64,000 nucleotides of DNA from Pseudorhodobacter ferrugineus DSM 5888. Its GTDB lineage: Bacteria; Pseudomonadota; Alphaproteobacteria; Rhodobacterales; Rhodobacteraceae. Within the stretch, counting starts at the first letter, position 1, and every line of letters starts with the position of its first letter. The position numbers were made by a program, and so were the translations under genes. The notes beneath the pieces were generated by a model. It was given only the letters and a program-made list of their open reading frames with translations, searched no databases and was not told where the DNA came from. The stretch is from contig NZ_ATVN01000007.1 in NCBI RefSeq assembly GCF_000420745.1, positions 62,001 through 126,000 of the forward strand, in the 5' to 3' direction. This document shows positions 9,429 through 17,530 of this stretch, one piece after another.

Positions 9429-9862
9429 CCAAAGCGCCTAGGCAGAGCGGCTTCGGCGATCAGGCCTGCTCATCTCGATGGCCGCATCGGCGTTTCTGCG
9501 AAACGACTGCGGGGCAACGGATCGACACTCTCGTCCGGCGTCGCTCGCGGTTTCTGAAAGGCTAATACGCTTACTTGCATGCCCGGTAAACCGTGTCGAA
9601 GGCCAAGGCTGGTGTTGGAAAATGGATTGGGGTCTACAGTCATGAACGACCACATACTGCGCTTGGCGAGCGACCAACTGCCGTGGTCTAATGAAACAAC
9701 CACCCCAGATCAGCCGATGCAAAGAGGAGCTTACTTCCGATAGATTTTGTCCAAGAAATGAGGATTAGCTCGTCTTGCATAAAAAATGGGAAGTTCAAAT
9801 TTTGAACTTCCCAACACTCGTAATGCAAAACCCAAAAAGGTGCGATTATGTTGCAAAAACAA
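9429..9862. other. Gene-poor interval at the left edge of the accessory island
   Basis: No convincing gene lies here apart from the terminator listed separately. From about 9440 to 9700 the base composition matches the GC-rich neighbours and open minus-strand frames exist, but their products look like arbitrary translations. Part of this could be a decayed gene or mobile-element remnant. From about 9720 on the sequence becomes clearly AT-richer, marking the border of the accessory segment. Confidence 0.35.
9781..9812 (-). terminator. Rho-independent terminator for the 63-aa gene
   Basis: A perfect inverted repeat spans 9788-9812, with 12-base arms (GGGAAGTTCAAA and its complement) around one base. 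Read on the minus strand it is followed by a run of T (AAAAAA on the plus strand at 9781-9786). It lies 50 bases past the stop of the small minus-strand gene and supports that gene being transcribed. Confidence 0.8.
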
Positions 9863-10054
9863 CTAACGCCCGATAAAATCCTTAATTTTACTGATCTCGT
9901 CCTGCGCCTTGCCCAAGACCGCCAGATAGGAAAAAGCATCAAACCCCTCATAGTCAGGACTGTCTGGAAAGATCTCAATAAGCAAATCGATCAATCCAGA
10001 CAAAGTACTAACAGCCGCTTCGACTTCACACCCTGAAACTTCACCTTCGCTCAA
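9863..10054 (-). CDS. Small acidic protein of unknown function (63 aa)
   Basis: The frame starts at TTG with a consensus GGAGG six bases upstream and ends 50 bases before a strong terminator, so all expression signals are present. The product is acidic and helical (VEAAVSTLSGLIDLLIEIFPDSPDYEGFDAFSYLAVLGKAQDEISKIKDFIGR), with no signal peptide or membrane helix. I recognise no family. It lies next to, and on the opposite strand from, the regulator/membrane-protein pair, inside an AT-rich patch, which suggests a small acquired cassette. A role as a protein partner or inhibitor would be speculation. Confidence 0.65.
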   Translation of the reverse strand: MSEGEVSGCEVEAAVSTLSGLIDLLIEIFPDSPDYEGFDAFSYLAVLGKAQDEISKIKDFIGR

Positions 10055-10217
10055 ACTACACCTCCAATGCGCTTACACACCCTAAAGCACAACCAGAAGT
10101 GCTGTAAGTCCAAAGAACAGACTTAACTTAGGTGGTCAAGCCTTTTCTTGCGGTTTCTTCAGAAATACTCTCGCCCAGGTTTTCTGACTGAATTGGAAGG
10201 CCCAAAAGATCATTTGG

Positions 10218-10246
10218 TTGATAAAAACCTGTCTTAGCTCTAATAT
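10218..10246 (+). promoter_or_regulatory. Sigma-70-type promoter of the regulator/membrane-protein operon
   Basis: TTGATA at 10218-10223, a 17-base spacer and TAATAT at 10241-10246 form one of the best consensus promoters in the window. It sits 25 bases upstream of the regulator ATG. The short leader contains TTGAGGAC, which serves as the ribosome site. Confidence 0.65.
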
Positions 10247-10270
10247 GATGTCGAATTGAGGACATGTAAA

Positions 10271-10573
10271 ATGACTGACATTGGAAAAACGGCGCATCTT
10301 AAACAGCTTTTGTTTAGTTTGGAAAAAGACCTTGGTATTCATGAGCTGGGAACAGTTCAGCAAAACATTCTGTACGCTGCCAGCTTGCTGAAAAACCGTG
10401 ACGACCCGATTGAAACGGACGACATACGGCAACATGAGCTTGTGGCGTCCGTGGCAAGAAGTAGCTTTTTCAACGCCCTCAAATCATTGGTTGATGCGGG
10501 ATACTTAAGACACATTGATGGGGCCAAAAGATCCCAGTATGTCCTAACTAAGAAGGTACAGGATGGCGTATGA
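10271..10573 (+). CDS. Winged-helix (MarR-like) small regulator
   Basis: 100 residues from the ATG at 10271, which has GAGG nine bases upstream; a TTG 15 bases earlier would overlap that ribosome site. The middle reads as a winged helix: a helix bundle HELGTVQQNILYAASLL, a recognition region VASVARSSFFNALKSLVDAGYLRHIDGAKRSQYVLT, with the last part forming the wing. This resembles MarR-type or other small DNA-binding proteins, but I cannot name the subfamily. Base composition is AT-richer than the flanks. Its TGA overlaps the ATG of the next gene (ATGA), so the two proteins form a coupled pair. Confidence 0.7.
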   Translation: MTDIGKTAHLKQLLFSLEKDLGIHELGTVQQNILYAASLLKNRDDPIETDDIRQHELVASVARSSFFNALKSLVDAGYLRHIDGAKRSQYVLTKKVQDGV

Positions 10574-11163
10574 AGAACACGAAAGTTTGGCGGGACTGGA
10601 TGCTGCCCTTTTTGGTTGTATCCGCTGCGTATATTTTCGCGTTCGTGATAACAATATACGGCTTGCTGCCACTTCAAGCCGCCTACACGCCTGATCTGGA
10701 AAAATATGCCAGCCTGCTGTTTCTACCGCATGGCGTACGGGTTTTGTCTGCATGGCTTTTGGGCTGGCGATCAATCCCCCTGATCGCGCCAGCAGCACTG
10801 TACACGCATTTCCTAAACTTTGGTGCTGATGGATTCACTGTGCTTGGCTCGGCAGGCGCCATGTCAAGCGTCGTTGGCGCAACGCTTTGCTTTTGGCTTC
10901 TTGCCAAATTTGGAATGGATTTCAGAATATCGACTGGCAGAAATGTACACTGGCGAGATGTCATGCTTGCGGGTTTCTTTGCGTCCATCGTCAACACTGT
11001 AGGCATGGGTTACGTTTACCATCACAGCTATAAGACGATGACAAGCTATTTGATTGGTGACGTTTCAGGTCTGTTTGCCTGCATGTTCGTGCTAATGCTT
11101 GTCTTCAAAATGTTGAGAGGGTTGCAGGCCACTAAGTTGCCATCGTGCTTATTGACCTACTAG
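10570..11163 (+). CDS. Stand-alone MASE1-like integral membrane sensor protein
   Basis: 197 residues with about six hydrophobic helices and almost no soluble part. Segments LFLPHGVRVLSAWLLGWRSIPLIAPAALYTHFLNFG, WRDVMLAGFFASIVNTVG and LIGDVSGLFACMFVLMLVFK follow the layout of MASE1, a membrane sensor domain normally fused to a histidine kinase or GGDEF output. Here there is no output domain: the protein ends 18 residues after the last helix. It is coupled to the regulator gene by an ATGA overlap, so the pair may act as sensor and DNA-binding output split over two genes. The MASE1 assignment rests on pattern only. Confidence 0.65.
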   Translation: MKNTKVWRDWMLPFLVVSAAYIFAFVITIYGLLPLQAAYTPDLEKYASLLFLPHGVRVLSAWLLGWRSIPLIAPAALYTHFLNFGADGFTVLGSAGAMSSVVGATLCFWLLAKFGMDFRISTGRNVHWRDVMLAGFFASIVNTVGMGYVYHHSYKTMTSYLIGDVSGLFACMFVLMLVFKMLRGLQATKLPSCLLTY

Positions 11164-11210
11164 GGCATCGCCGATCGGCTTGCGACTAATTTCCAAACTC
11201 TTTATCAGAA

Positions 11211-11238
11211 AAAAGGCGCAGTAAAAACTGCGCCTTTT
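11211..11238 (-). terminator. Bidirectional terminator after rpsI
   Basis: A perfect 12-bp stem (AAAAGGCGCAGT at 11211-11222 pairing with 11227-11238) closes an AAAA loop. On the minus strand it is followed by a T run and ends the rplM-rpsI operon 35 bases past rpsI. The flanking A/T tracts let it work on the plus strand as well, for the membrane-protein operon. Confidence 0.85.
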
Positions 11239-11272
11239 CCATAACATAGCCCGTTCTACAGTGTTGAAAAAA

Positions 11273-11761
11273 TCAACGCTTGGAGAACTGGAAGCTCTTA
11301 CGCGCTTTGGCTTTGCCGTATTTCTTACGTTCAACCACACGGCTGTCGCGGGTCAAGAAGCCAGCGGCCTTCAATGCGGCGCGCAAGGTTGGATCGTAAA
11401 GCTGCAAAGCTTTGGAAACACCATGCTTTACCGCACCGGCTTGGCCCGAAAGACCGCCACCAGCCACAGTCGCCATCACGTCAAACTGGCCTTCAACGCC
11501 AGCAACGGTGAACGGCTGACGCAGAATCATCTGCAACACAGGGCGGGCAAAGTATTCGGCCATCGTCTTGCCGTTTACCACAACCTTACCCGTGCCCGGC
11601 TTGATCCAGACGCGGGCAACCGCATCCTTACGCTTGCCGGTTGCATAGGCACGGCCCAACTTGTCACGCATAGGTTCGCGCACAATTGCGGCCTGAACAA
11701 CAGCCGCAGGCGTATCCGCCACAGCCGACTTCAGATCGTCGAGAGATTTGATTTCCGACAT
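11273..11761 (-). CDS. rpsI: 30S ribosomal protein S9
   Basis: Small-subunit protein whose C-terminal tail reaches the P site. The 162 residues include an N-terminal extension of about 30 residues typical of alphaproteobacterial S9. The core begins at [21 protein letters not shown], and the conserved tail ends [11 protein letters not shown]. It starts two bases after the rplM stop, giving the standard rplM-rpsI operon. Confidence 0.98.
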   Translation of the reverse strand: MSEIKSLDDLKSAVADTPAAVVQAAIVREPMRDKLGRAYATGKRKDAVARVWIKPGTGKVVVNGKTMAEYFARPVLQMILRQPFTVAGVEGQFDVMATVAGGGLSGQAGAVKHGVSKALQLYDPTLRAALKAAGFLTRDSRVVERKKYGKAKARKSFQFSKR

Positions 11762-11762
11762 A

Positions 11763-12227
11763 TTATGCGCTCCGCGTGTTCTTGGGGTTCATCGCAGCAA
11801 CGTCAAGAACCGTTGGGTTCTGCGCTTCATGCGGATGCTCGGCCGATGCGTAAACCCGCAGGTTTGTCATCTGCTGTGCGCCAAGCGAGTTGCGGGTGAT
11901 CATGCGTTCAACCGCTTTCACCACAACACGCTCTGGGTGCGCGCCGTCCAGCACTTGGGCAGCCGTGCGGAACTTAATCCCGCCCGGGTGGCCAGTGTGC
12001 CAGTAGTAACGCTTGTCCGCGCGCTTGTTGCCGGTCATCTGGACTTTGTCAGCGTTAATCACGATGACGTTGTCGCCCATGTCCATGTGCGGGGTAAAGG
12101 TCGGCTTATTCTTGCCGCGCAGGATACTAGCCACGATTGTGGCGAGACGGCCCAGAACGATGCCTTCGGCGTCGATCAAGATCCATTTCTTGGTAATATC
12201 CGCAGGCGTTGCGGTAAAGGTTTTCAT
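11763..12227 (-). CDS. rplM: 50S ribosomal protein L13
   Basis: 154-residue L13 with its family landmarks: [48 protein letters not shown] near the start and [11 protein letters not shown] in the middle. It is the first gene of the rplM-rpsI operon. Upstream is a candidate sigma-70 promoter, and L13 operons are generally under growth-rate and autogenous control. Confidence 0.98.
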   Translation of the reverse strand: MKTFTATPADITKKWILIDAEGIVLGRLATIVASILRGKNKPTFTPHMDMGDNVIVINADKVQMTGNKRADKRYYWHTGHPGGIKFRTAAQVLDGAHPERVVVKAVERMITRNSLGAQQMTNLRVYASAEHPHEAQNPTVLDVAAMNPKNTRSA

Positions 12228-12279
12228 GTCACAGCCTTTGAAGTGTTGCGGGGAACGCCCCCGTTATCTCGGATGCCGT

Positions 12280-12308
12280 TGTATCGTTGAAGCGCTGCGC
12301 GCCGTCAA
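12280..12308 (-). promoter_or_regulatory. Candidate promoter of rplM-rpsI
   Basis: On the minus strand TTGACG (plus-strand 12303-12308) is followed after 17 bases by GATACA (12280-12285), about 50 bases before the rplM start. The -35 is near consensus and the -10 weaker. The further upstream part of the gap is notably AT-rich, a possible UP-type element. Confidence 0.45.
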
Positions 12309-12376
12309 GCCGCTTGACCTTTAATTTTCAATGCGAAAACAATGGTTTATAAAATAGGTATAATAATACCCCACAC

Positions 12377-13174
12377 CTACCGCAGTTTAGGCGGGCTTAA
12401 CGGGTCCATTCCAGGGGCAGCAGGCCCAGCAGGCACCACAGCAGCAGGCGCAGGCAAGTCAAACCGCAGCGCCACCCGCGCCATCCGGTCCACAACGGGC
12501 AAATCAGCCGCAAGGAAGGTCACATCCATTTCCCCCGCCTCAACCCCTGAAAACGTCAGCGCCTCGCTTGCGGCCCGTGTCAGCGCCGCTTCTGCCCCGG
12601 GGGCAGCCCCGATAAAGGCCAGCATATGGCCTTGGCGACCATCCTCATACCGCACAGCGGCCAGCAAGGCGGCCTGTGCCAGCCCCCCTGCCCGCGCCAG
12701 CTTGCCATCCAGTGCTTGCATCAGGCTGGTGGGCAAACCGCGCGGGGCCTCAAACGCGATGGGCCGCGCGGTGACATTGGCGGGCGCATGGTCCAAGGTT
12801 TGCGAAAGCCATATCAACGCCTCGGGTGACACCAGAAATTCCGCCGCGCCCACGCCAAGGTTCACCCCCAGCGCCACGTTTTGCCCCGCCAGTTGCGCGG
12901 CAATCACCCGCCCCGGCAATTCGGCATAGGGCACCGGCGCATCCGTGGTCGCAGCCAACCGTTCCTCGGTGTCATAGGCCAGCACAACCTGCGCACCGTC
13001 GATATCCACGACCACAGGCTCCACAGCCCCGCCGTCCGCCTCGGCCTCTAGCATCAGATATAGCATCCCGTCGGCCAGCCGCGCGTAATATCGCATACGG
13101 GCCGCGTCATCCTCGGGGGCGGCCATCATTGCGCCATACGCCGTATCAAGCCCGCTTTCGGTGATGTCAGTCAT
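12377..13174 (-). CDS. SseB-family protein
   Basis: 265 residues with an N-terminal SseB-like domain: LDTAYGAMMAAPEDDAARMRYYARLADGMLYLMLE, then VDIDGAQVVLAYDTEERLAA and a Gly-rich segment LGVNLGVGAAEFLVSPEALIWL. SseB-domain proteins occur widely in alphaproteobacteria with no firm function. The C-terminus is Pro/Ala-rich and probably disordered (APAAVVPAGPAAPG). It has no signal peptide. It is divergent from the NhaA-like gene. Confidence 0.75.
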   Translation of the reverse strand: MTDITESGLDTAYGAMMAAPEDDAARMRYYARLADGMLYLMLEAEADGGAVEPVVVDIDGAQVVLAYDTEERLAATTDAPVPYAELPGRVIAAQLAGQNVALGVNLGVGAAEFLVSPEALIWLSQTLDHAPANVTARPIAFEAPRGLPTSLMQALDGKLARAGGLAQAALLAAVRYEDGRQGHMLAFIGAAPGAEAALTRAASEALTFSGVEAGEMDVTFLAADLPVVDRMARVALRFDLPAPAAVVPAGPAAPGMDPLSPPKLR

Positions 13175-13346
13175 CTTTTGCCCCCAATTCCTATCATTGC
13201 CTTTGCCTTAAATGGGCCGCGAAACAAGAACAAGATGCAAGCGCGGCACACCTGCGGCATTTCATCCGCGATCAATTGCAGCCCACCCGCGACACGCCTA
13301 TGAAGGCCCCAATCCGATCCACCCGTTTCAAAAGGCTGCCGCCACC

Positions 13347-14594
13347 GTGACCTCTGCATCGCCCTATCTTATAACCTATGCAAAAGCGCTGTTGGCCGGT
13401 GCAGCGATTGCAACGCTTGCGGTCAACATCGACGCCGGCACCTATTACGACATTATCGAATGGCACCCGTTCGACAGCAATCCGCTGGCTAAGCTGCGGC
13501 TGTTCTATCCCGGCTTTACCCTTGCGACAGTCGTGTCCAGCCTGCTGATGCCGCTTTTCGTGCTGCTGATCGCCAAAGAGCTGTGGGAGGCGTTGGTGCT
13601 GGAACAGGGCACCTTGCGCGGCAAACTGGCCGTGGCACCCTTGGTCATGGTCGCCGGTGGCATGATCGTCTCGGCCCTTGTCTGGCAAGGTCTGACCGCA
13701 TGGCTGGAAACCGCCGAAGAGGCCGTGGACGCGACCGGCTGGGTCATGCCCTTTGGCAGTGATATGGTGCTGGCCTATTTCTTTGGCCGGATGATTTTCG
13801 GCAAAGGCCACGCGGCCCTTCAGGTGCTGTTGTTCCTGTGCATTATGGACGGGCTTTTGGGGCTGGTTCTGGGCGGTGTCGCGGCACCGATCAACTATAA
13901 CTTCCGGCAATTGTGGTTGATATTACCGCTTGGCGCCGCCGCTTTCGGCTATTTTGTGCTGACCAAACCGCTGCAAAGCCCCACTGTTACGGAACGTGAC
14001 CGCCTGCGCGCGGGGCGGCTGTGGCCTTGGCTGGTGCTTGGCTTTTTCAGCTGGATTGGTATGTCTGCATCGGGCTTGCCGCCCCTGCTTGCGTTTCTGC
14101 CCCTGCTGCCTGTTATGCTGCACGGCGACCGCAGTTTCGGCCTGTTCGCCGAGGCAGAGGGGTTCTTGAACGACCCGCTGAACCGGGTTGTGCACTTTCT
14201 GACAGTGCCGGTCGCGGTGATCCTGTTCTTATTTGGCCTGACCCGCGGTGCGATGGACTTGGGTGCTTTTGGCCCGACCACATGGATCATGCTGGGGGCT
14301 TTGTGGTTGGGGAAACCTCTAGGCATATTTGCCACCGCGGCCCTGCTCAAAGCGTTGGGTCGCCCCTTGCCCAATCGCTTGGGCCTGCCTGAAATGGCCT
14401 ATATCGCGGGTTTGATGGCGATTGGCTTTACCTTCCCGCTGATCGCTTTGGAAACCGCTCTGCCCGGTGGTGCTATGCAAGAGGCCGCGCGCCTTGGTTT
14501 GGGTCTTAGCCTGTTGATCGGGCCTGCGCTGGTGCTCGTGTCCCGATACGCCTTGCCGCTGCCACGCAAGGGGGGAAAAGCGACCAAGCATTAA
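13347..14594 (+). CDS. Divergent NhaA-family Na+/H+ antiporter-like membrane protein
   Basis: About 415 residues and 11-12 hydrophobic helices. NhaA landmarks are recognisable: GWVMPFGSDM (NhaA GWAIPxATD, Asp133 equivalent Asp139), CIMDGLLGL (NhaA AIIDDLGAI) and, in the C-terminal half, LGKPLGIF and IGFTFPLIALE. The second aspartate of the NhaA DD pair (Asp164) is Gly169 here, while the first (Asp168) and the lysine of GKPLG are kept. Ion transport may therefore differ from true NhaA or be lost. I chose GTG at 13347 because it aligns with the NhaA N-terminus; an ATG at 13212 would add 45 basic, non-conserved residues. Confidence 0.72.
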   Translation: MTSASPYLITYAKALLAGAAIATLAVNIDAGTYYDIIEWHPFDSNPLAKLRLFYPGFTLATVVSSLLMPLFVLLIAKELWEALVLEQGTLRGKLAVAPLVMVAGGMIVSALVWQGLTAWLETAEEAVDATGWVMPFGSDMVLAYFFGRMIFGKGHAALQVLLFLCIMDGLLGLVLGGVAAPINYNFRQLWLILPLGAAAFGYFVLTKPLQSPTVTERDRLRAGRLWPWLVLGFFSWIGMSASGLPPLLAFLPLLPVMLHGDRSFGLFAEAEGFLNDPLNRVVHFLTVPVAVILFLFGLTRGAMDLGAFGPTTWIMLGALWLGKPLGIFATAALLKALGRPLPNRLGLPEMAYIAGLMAIGFTFPLIALETALPGGAMQEAARLGLGLSLLIGPALVLVSRYALPLPRKGGKATKH

Positions 14595-14748
14595 CCTTGC
14601 TGAGATTCAAGGCTTTCGACATAATGCTGACAGAATGCAGGCGTAGACCGCGCCATAAGGCAGGCGACTCGGGACACAAGAGTCGTTAATGAAAATGCTG
14701 TACTCCGGACAAAACCGGAAACAAGAGGCGAAAACTGAAAGCAGTTTA

Positions 14749-15408
14749 ATGATTGCGTTTGAAAATGTGAGCAAGTCCTTTTGGACCGGCAAGACCCGCA
14801 AGGTGATCCTTGATCAGGCGTCGTTTCGCGTTGAAAAGGGCAATTCGCTTGGCATTCTGGCCCCAAACGGCGCTGGCAAAACCACCATTATCAACATGAT
14901 GGCCGGTCTTGAAAAACCGGATGAGGGCGAAATTATCCGCACCTCGCGCATTTCATTTCCGCTGGGCTTCATGGGCGGGGTGATGAATAAACACACCGGC
15001 ACCGAAAACGCCCGCTATATCGCGCGGCTCTACGGGCTTGACCCCGACTATATGGAAAGCTTTTGTCGCTGGCTTGCCGGTATCAACGAATATTTCGACA
15101 TGCCGGTCGGCACCTATTCCTCGGGCATGCGCTCGCGCTTTTCCTTTGCCCTGATGCTGGCGCTGGAATTCGACTTTTACCTGATCGACGAAGGCATGCC
15201 CTCCACCGGCGATGTCGAGTTTAACAACAAAGCCGGTGCAATCTTACGCCAACGTCTTGAAAACGCAACCATTATCGTTGTGTCGCATCAGGCATCGACC
15301 CTTGAAAAATTTTGCCGTTCGGCCGCCGTGCTGCGCAATGGGCAGCTCTACATGTTCGACACCCTAGAAGAAGCGAAACGTCTCTATGACTATGAAGCTC
15401 ACAGCTAA
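14749..15408 (+). CDS. kpsT: Capsule polysaccharide ABC exporter, ATP-binding protein (KpsT-like)
   Basis: 219 residues starting at MIAFENVSKSF, as in KpsT; an ATG 60 bases upstream adds a non-conserved leader. Walker A is APNGAGKTT at 38-46, the KpsT-style signature is YSSGMRSRFSFALML in place of LSGGQ, and Walker B is FYLIDEGMP. It would power export of a capsular polysaccharide with a KpsM permease. It overlaps kpsE by 23 bp. No kpsM is present in the window, so the permease is encoded elsewhere. Confidence 0.9.
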   Translation: MIAFENVSKSFWTGKTRKVILDQASFRVEKGNSLGILAPNGAGKTTIINMMAGLEKPDEGEIIRTSRISFPLGFMGGVMNKHTGTENARYIARLYGLDPDYMESFCRWLAGINEYFDMPVGTYSSGMRSRFSFALMLALEFDFYLIDEGMPSTGDVEFNNKAGAILRQRLENATIIVVSHQASTLEKFCRSAAVLRNGQLYMFDTLEEAKRLYDYEAHS

Positions 15409-17023
15409 GCGGTTCCGCATTCGTCGTCCGGAATTCCCCCCTGCGCCAGCCGAGGCAAAGGCGGACGCGGGTTTGTTTGACAACCATGATGACGGGTTCG
15501 GATCGGGCAATTTTCCCACAGCCAACCCCGCCAATCTGTCCAGCCCCGCCGAAGTCGCATCGGACGAGTCGATGGATAAAATCCGCCACGAAGGTTTGAC
15601 AGGCCGGCAATTGCGCATGGCACGCAAACTGGCGCAAAAACACGGCCTGCCCGCAACATCCGACTTTGACGCCGTGCGCTTGCTGCGCGCGGCAGGGGTC
15701 GATCCGTTCCAACGCACCTCGATGCTGGATCTGGTGACTGCGGGCGGCAAACCCATCCAACCAGACGAGTCGCGCGCCTTGGCGAAACTGCCAGCAGGTG
15801 ACGGCGTGCAACTGCCACAGACGATCAAGCCTATTCAAGTCCCCTCAACCCAAGCACGGGCCGAGGTGAACCATGTTGCCGACATAATGAAAATCCAACA
15901 GGACCTAGCCAAACGCAGGCGTCGCAAATCGATGCTGCTGATGATGCGGCTAGCGTTCTTTGTGCTGTTGCCGACGATTGTCACGGGCTGGTACTACTAC
16001 ATGGTTGCGACCCCGCTTTACGCGACCAAAACCGAATTTGTGATCCAGCAGGCGCAAAATCCGGCGGCGGGTGCGGGTGGCCTTGGTGGCTTGCTGCAAG
16101 GCTCTCCTCTGGCGACATCCCAAGACAGTATCGCGGTGCAAGGCTACCTTCAGTCACGCGAAGCGATGTTGCGATTGGACGGCGACCATCAGTTCCGCGA
16201 ACATTACAGTGATGCGTCAATCGACGTGATCCAACGCTTGGAACCAGGGGCAACCTTAGAAGCCGCTTATAAGGTCTATCAACGCAATTTCCAGATATCC
16301 TATGACCCGACCGAAGGTTTGATCAAGATGGAGGTCATCGCGACCACCCCTGAAAAATCTGTCGAATTTGCGCAAGCCCTCATCGGTTATGCCGAAGGGC
16401 AGGTCGATCAACTGACCCAGCGCCTGCGCGAAGACCAGATGCAAGGCGCCCTCGAAGGGTTCAAGGATGCCGAGTCCAAGATGCTGGTGTCGCAACGAAA
16501 TGTGGTTGAACTGCAAGAAAAGTTCAAGGTCGTCTCGTCCGAGGTTGAGGTGTCTTTGATTACCGCCCAAATCGGTCAATTGGAAAGCCTGTTGTCGCAG
16601 GACCGTCTGTCCTTGCAGCAAATGAAATCCAATGCCCGCCCCAATGCCGCACGGATGGACCCGCTGGAGCGCCGGATTGGCGCGTTGGAATCGGAAATCG
16701 GACAGTTGCGCGCCAAGCTGACCGAAGGGGCCGAAGGCGGCGAGTCTCTGCCGCAAGTGCAAAGCGAATTGTTGGTGGCGCAGGCCGATGTGCAAACCCG
16801 CCAGTTGATGTTGGCCCAAGCGATCCAATCGATGGAAACCGCGCGCGCCGATGCCAACCGTCAGACCCGCTATCTGTCGCTTTCGGTCAAACCGATCCCG
16901 CCGGATGAGGCAACCTATCCCCGCGCCTTTGAAAGCACCTTGGTCGCAGCCCTCATCTTTTGCGGCATCTATCTGATGATCTCGATGACAGCGGCCATTT
17001 TGCGCGAACAAGTTTCGGCCTAA
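15386..17023 (+). CDS. kpsE: Capsule export inner-membrane/periplasmic protein (KpsE-like, PCP family)
   Basis: 545 residues: a long cytoplasmic N-terminus (1-180, with Lys/Arg run RRRRK), a first membrane helix at about 184-207, a large periplasmic part with coiled coils (about 345-500) and a second membrane helix near 515-538 just before the end. After helix 1 comes ATPLYATKTEFVIQQ, the typical polysaccharide co-polymerase entry into the periplasmic domain. It would link the KpsMT transporter to the outer-membrane channel. The ~180-residue cytoplasmic extension is longer than in E. coli KpsE. It overlaps kpsT and ends before a terminator. Confidence 0.9.
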   Translation: MTMKLTAKRFRIRRPEFPPAPAEAKADAGLFDNHDDGFGSGNFPTANPANLSSPAEVASDESMDKIRHEGLTGRQLRMARKLAQKHGLPATSDFDAVRLLRAAGVDPFQRTSMLDLVTAGGKPIQPDESRALAKLPAGDGVQLPQTIKPIQVPSTQARAEVNHVADIMKIQQDLAKRRRRKSMLLMMRLAFFVLLPTIVTGWYYYMVATPLYATKTEFVIQQAQNPAAGAGGLGGLLQGSPLATSQDSIAVQGYLQSREAMLRLDGDHQFREHYSDASIDVIQRLEPGATLEAAYKVYQRNFQISYDPTEGLIKMEVIATTPEKSVEFAQALIGYAEGQVDQLTQRLREDQMQGALEGFKDAESKMLVSQRNVVELQEKFKVVSSEVEVSLITAQIGQLESLLSQDRLSLQQMKSNARPNAARMDPLERRIGALESEIGQLRAKLTEGAEGGESLPQVQSELLVAQADVQTRQLMLAQAIQSMETARADANRQTRYLSLSVKPIPPDEATYPRAFESTLVAALIFCGIYLMISMTAAILREQVSA

Positions 17024-17042
17024 ACGGCACCCAAAACGACAG

Positions 17043-17079
17043 AACGGTGCAGGCCCTTGCATGGTCTTGCACCGTTTTT
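17043..17079 (+). terminator. Terminator after kpsE
   Basis: AACGGTGCA at 17043-17051 pairs with TGCACCGTT at 17068-17076, followed by TTTTT. It lies 20 bases past the kpsE stop. Confidence 0.75.
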
Positions 17080-17210
17080 ATGACAAGATCACGCACAAGC
17101 CATGCATTTGCTGCAATGCGGCAATTCCATATCGTCCGTTTAACCCTCGCACCCATAAGGATATATTAGCGATAGGGAAGATAAACTGACCAAAATTAAG
17201 GAGTTTCCCA

Positions 17211-17432
17211 ATGGCTTATATCAACGCAGTAAAACCAAGCTTTTCACTGTCCGGCATCCTGACACGGCCCTTCGTTGCCGTATGGAATTTCCTGATCTTG
17301 CTGGCCGAAGCGCATCCAAAGATGACCGCAATCAACAAGTTGAACGCCCAAAGTGATGCGCAGCTTGCCGAACGTGGCACCAGCCGCGAAGCCGAAATTC
17401 GCAGAATTTTCTCGGGCCAGTTCTACCTGTAA
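17211..17432 (+). CDS. Small DUF1127-like protein
   Basis: 73 residues with a hydrophobic N-terminal helix (SGILTRPFVAVWNFLILLAEA) and a C-terminal helix pair LNAQSDAQLAERGTSREAEIRRIFSGQF resembling the DUF1127 pattern (L-x-D-x-G/R-x-S-R). A consensus AAGGAG precedes the ATG by eight bases, predicting strong translation. It stands alone between the capsule genes and holC. The family call is less certain than for the gene at 9213. Confidence 0.7.
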   Translation: MAYINAVKPSFSLSGILTRPFVAVWNFLILLAEAHPKMTAINKLNAQSDAQLAERGTSREAEIRRIFSGQFYL

Positions 17433-17490
17433 ACCCGTTTTAGCTCTAAGCCCGTTTTACCTGCAAGGTAAGCTGCAACGGGTTCGGCTC

Positions 17491-17526
17491 AGGCCCGCGC
17501 GACCTTTCATCGGGTTCCGCGGGCCT
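17491..17526 (+). terminator. Possible terminator between DUF1127-like gene and holC
   Basis: AGGCCCGCG at 17491-17499 pairs with CGCGGGCCT at 17518-17526 around an 18-base loop. Only a short T-containing tract follows, so termination strength is doubtful. The two genes converge here. Confidence 0.45.
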
Positions 17527-17530
17527 TGCT

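Noticed and set aside
9438-9722. Overlapping minus-strand frames that could be a transposase or gene fragment
   Set aside because: No transposase motif (DDE or HUH), no terminal inverted repeats and no target-site duplication could be found; left as an unexplained interval.
11261-11899. A 212-codon plus-strand frame across rpsI and rplM
   Set aside because: Antisense to two ribosomal protein genes with full-length matches.
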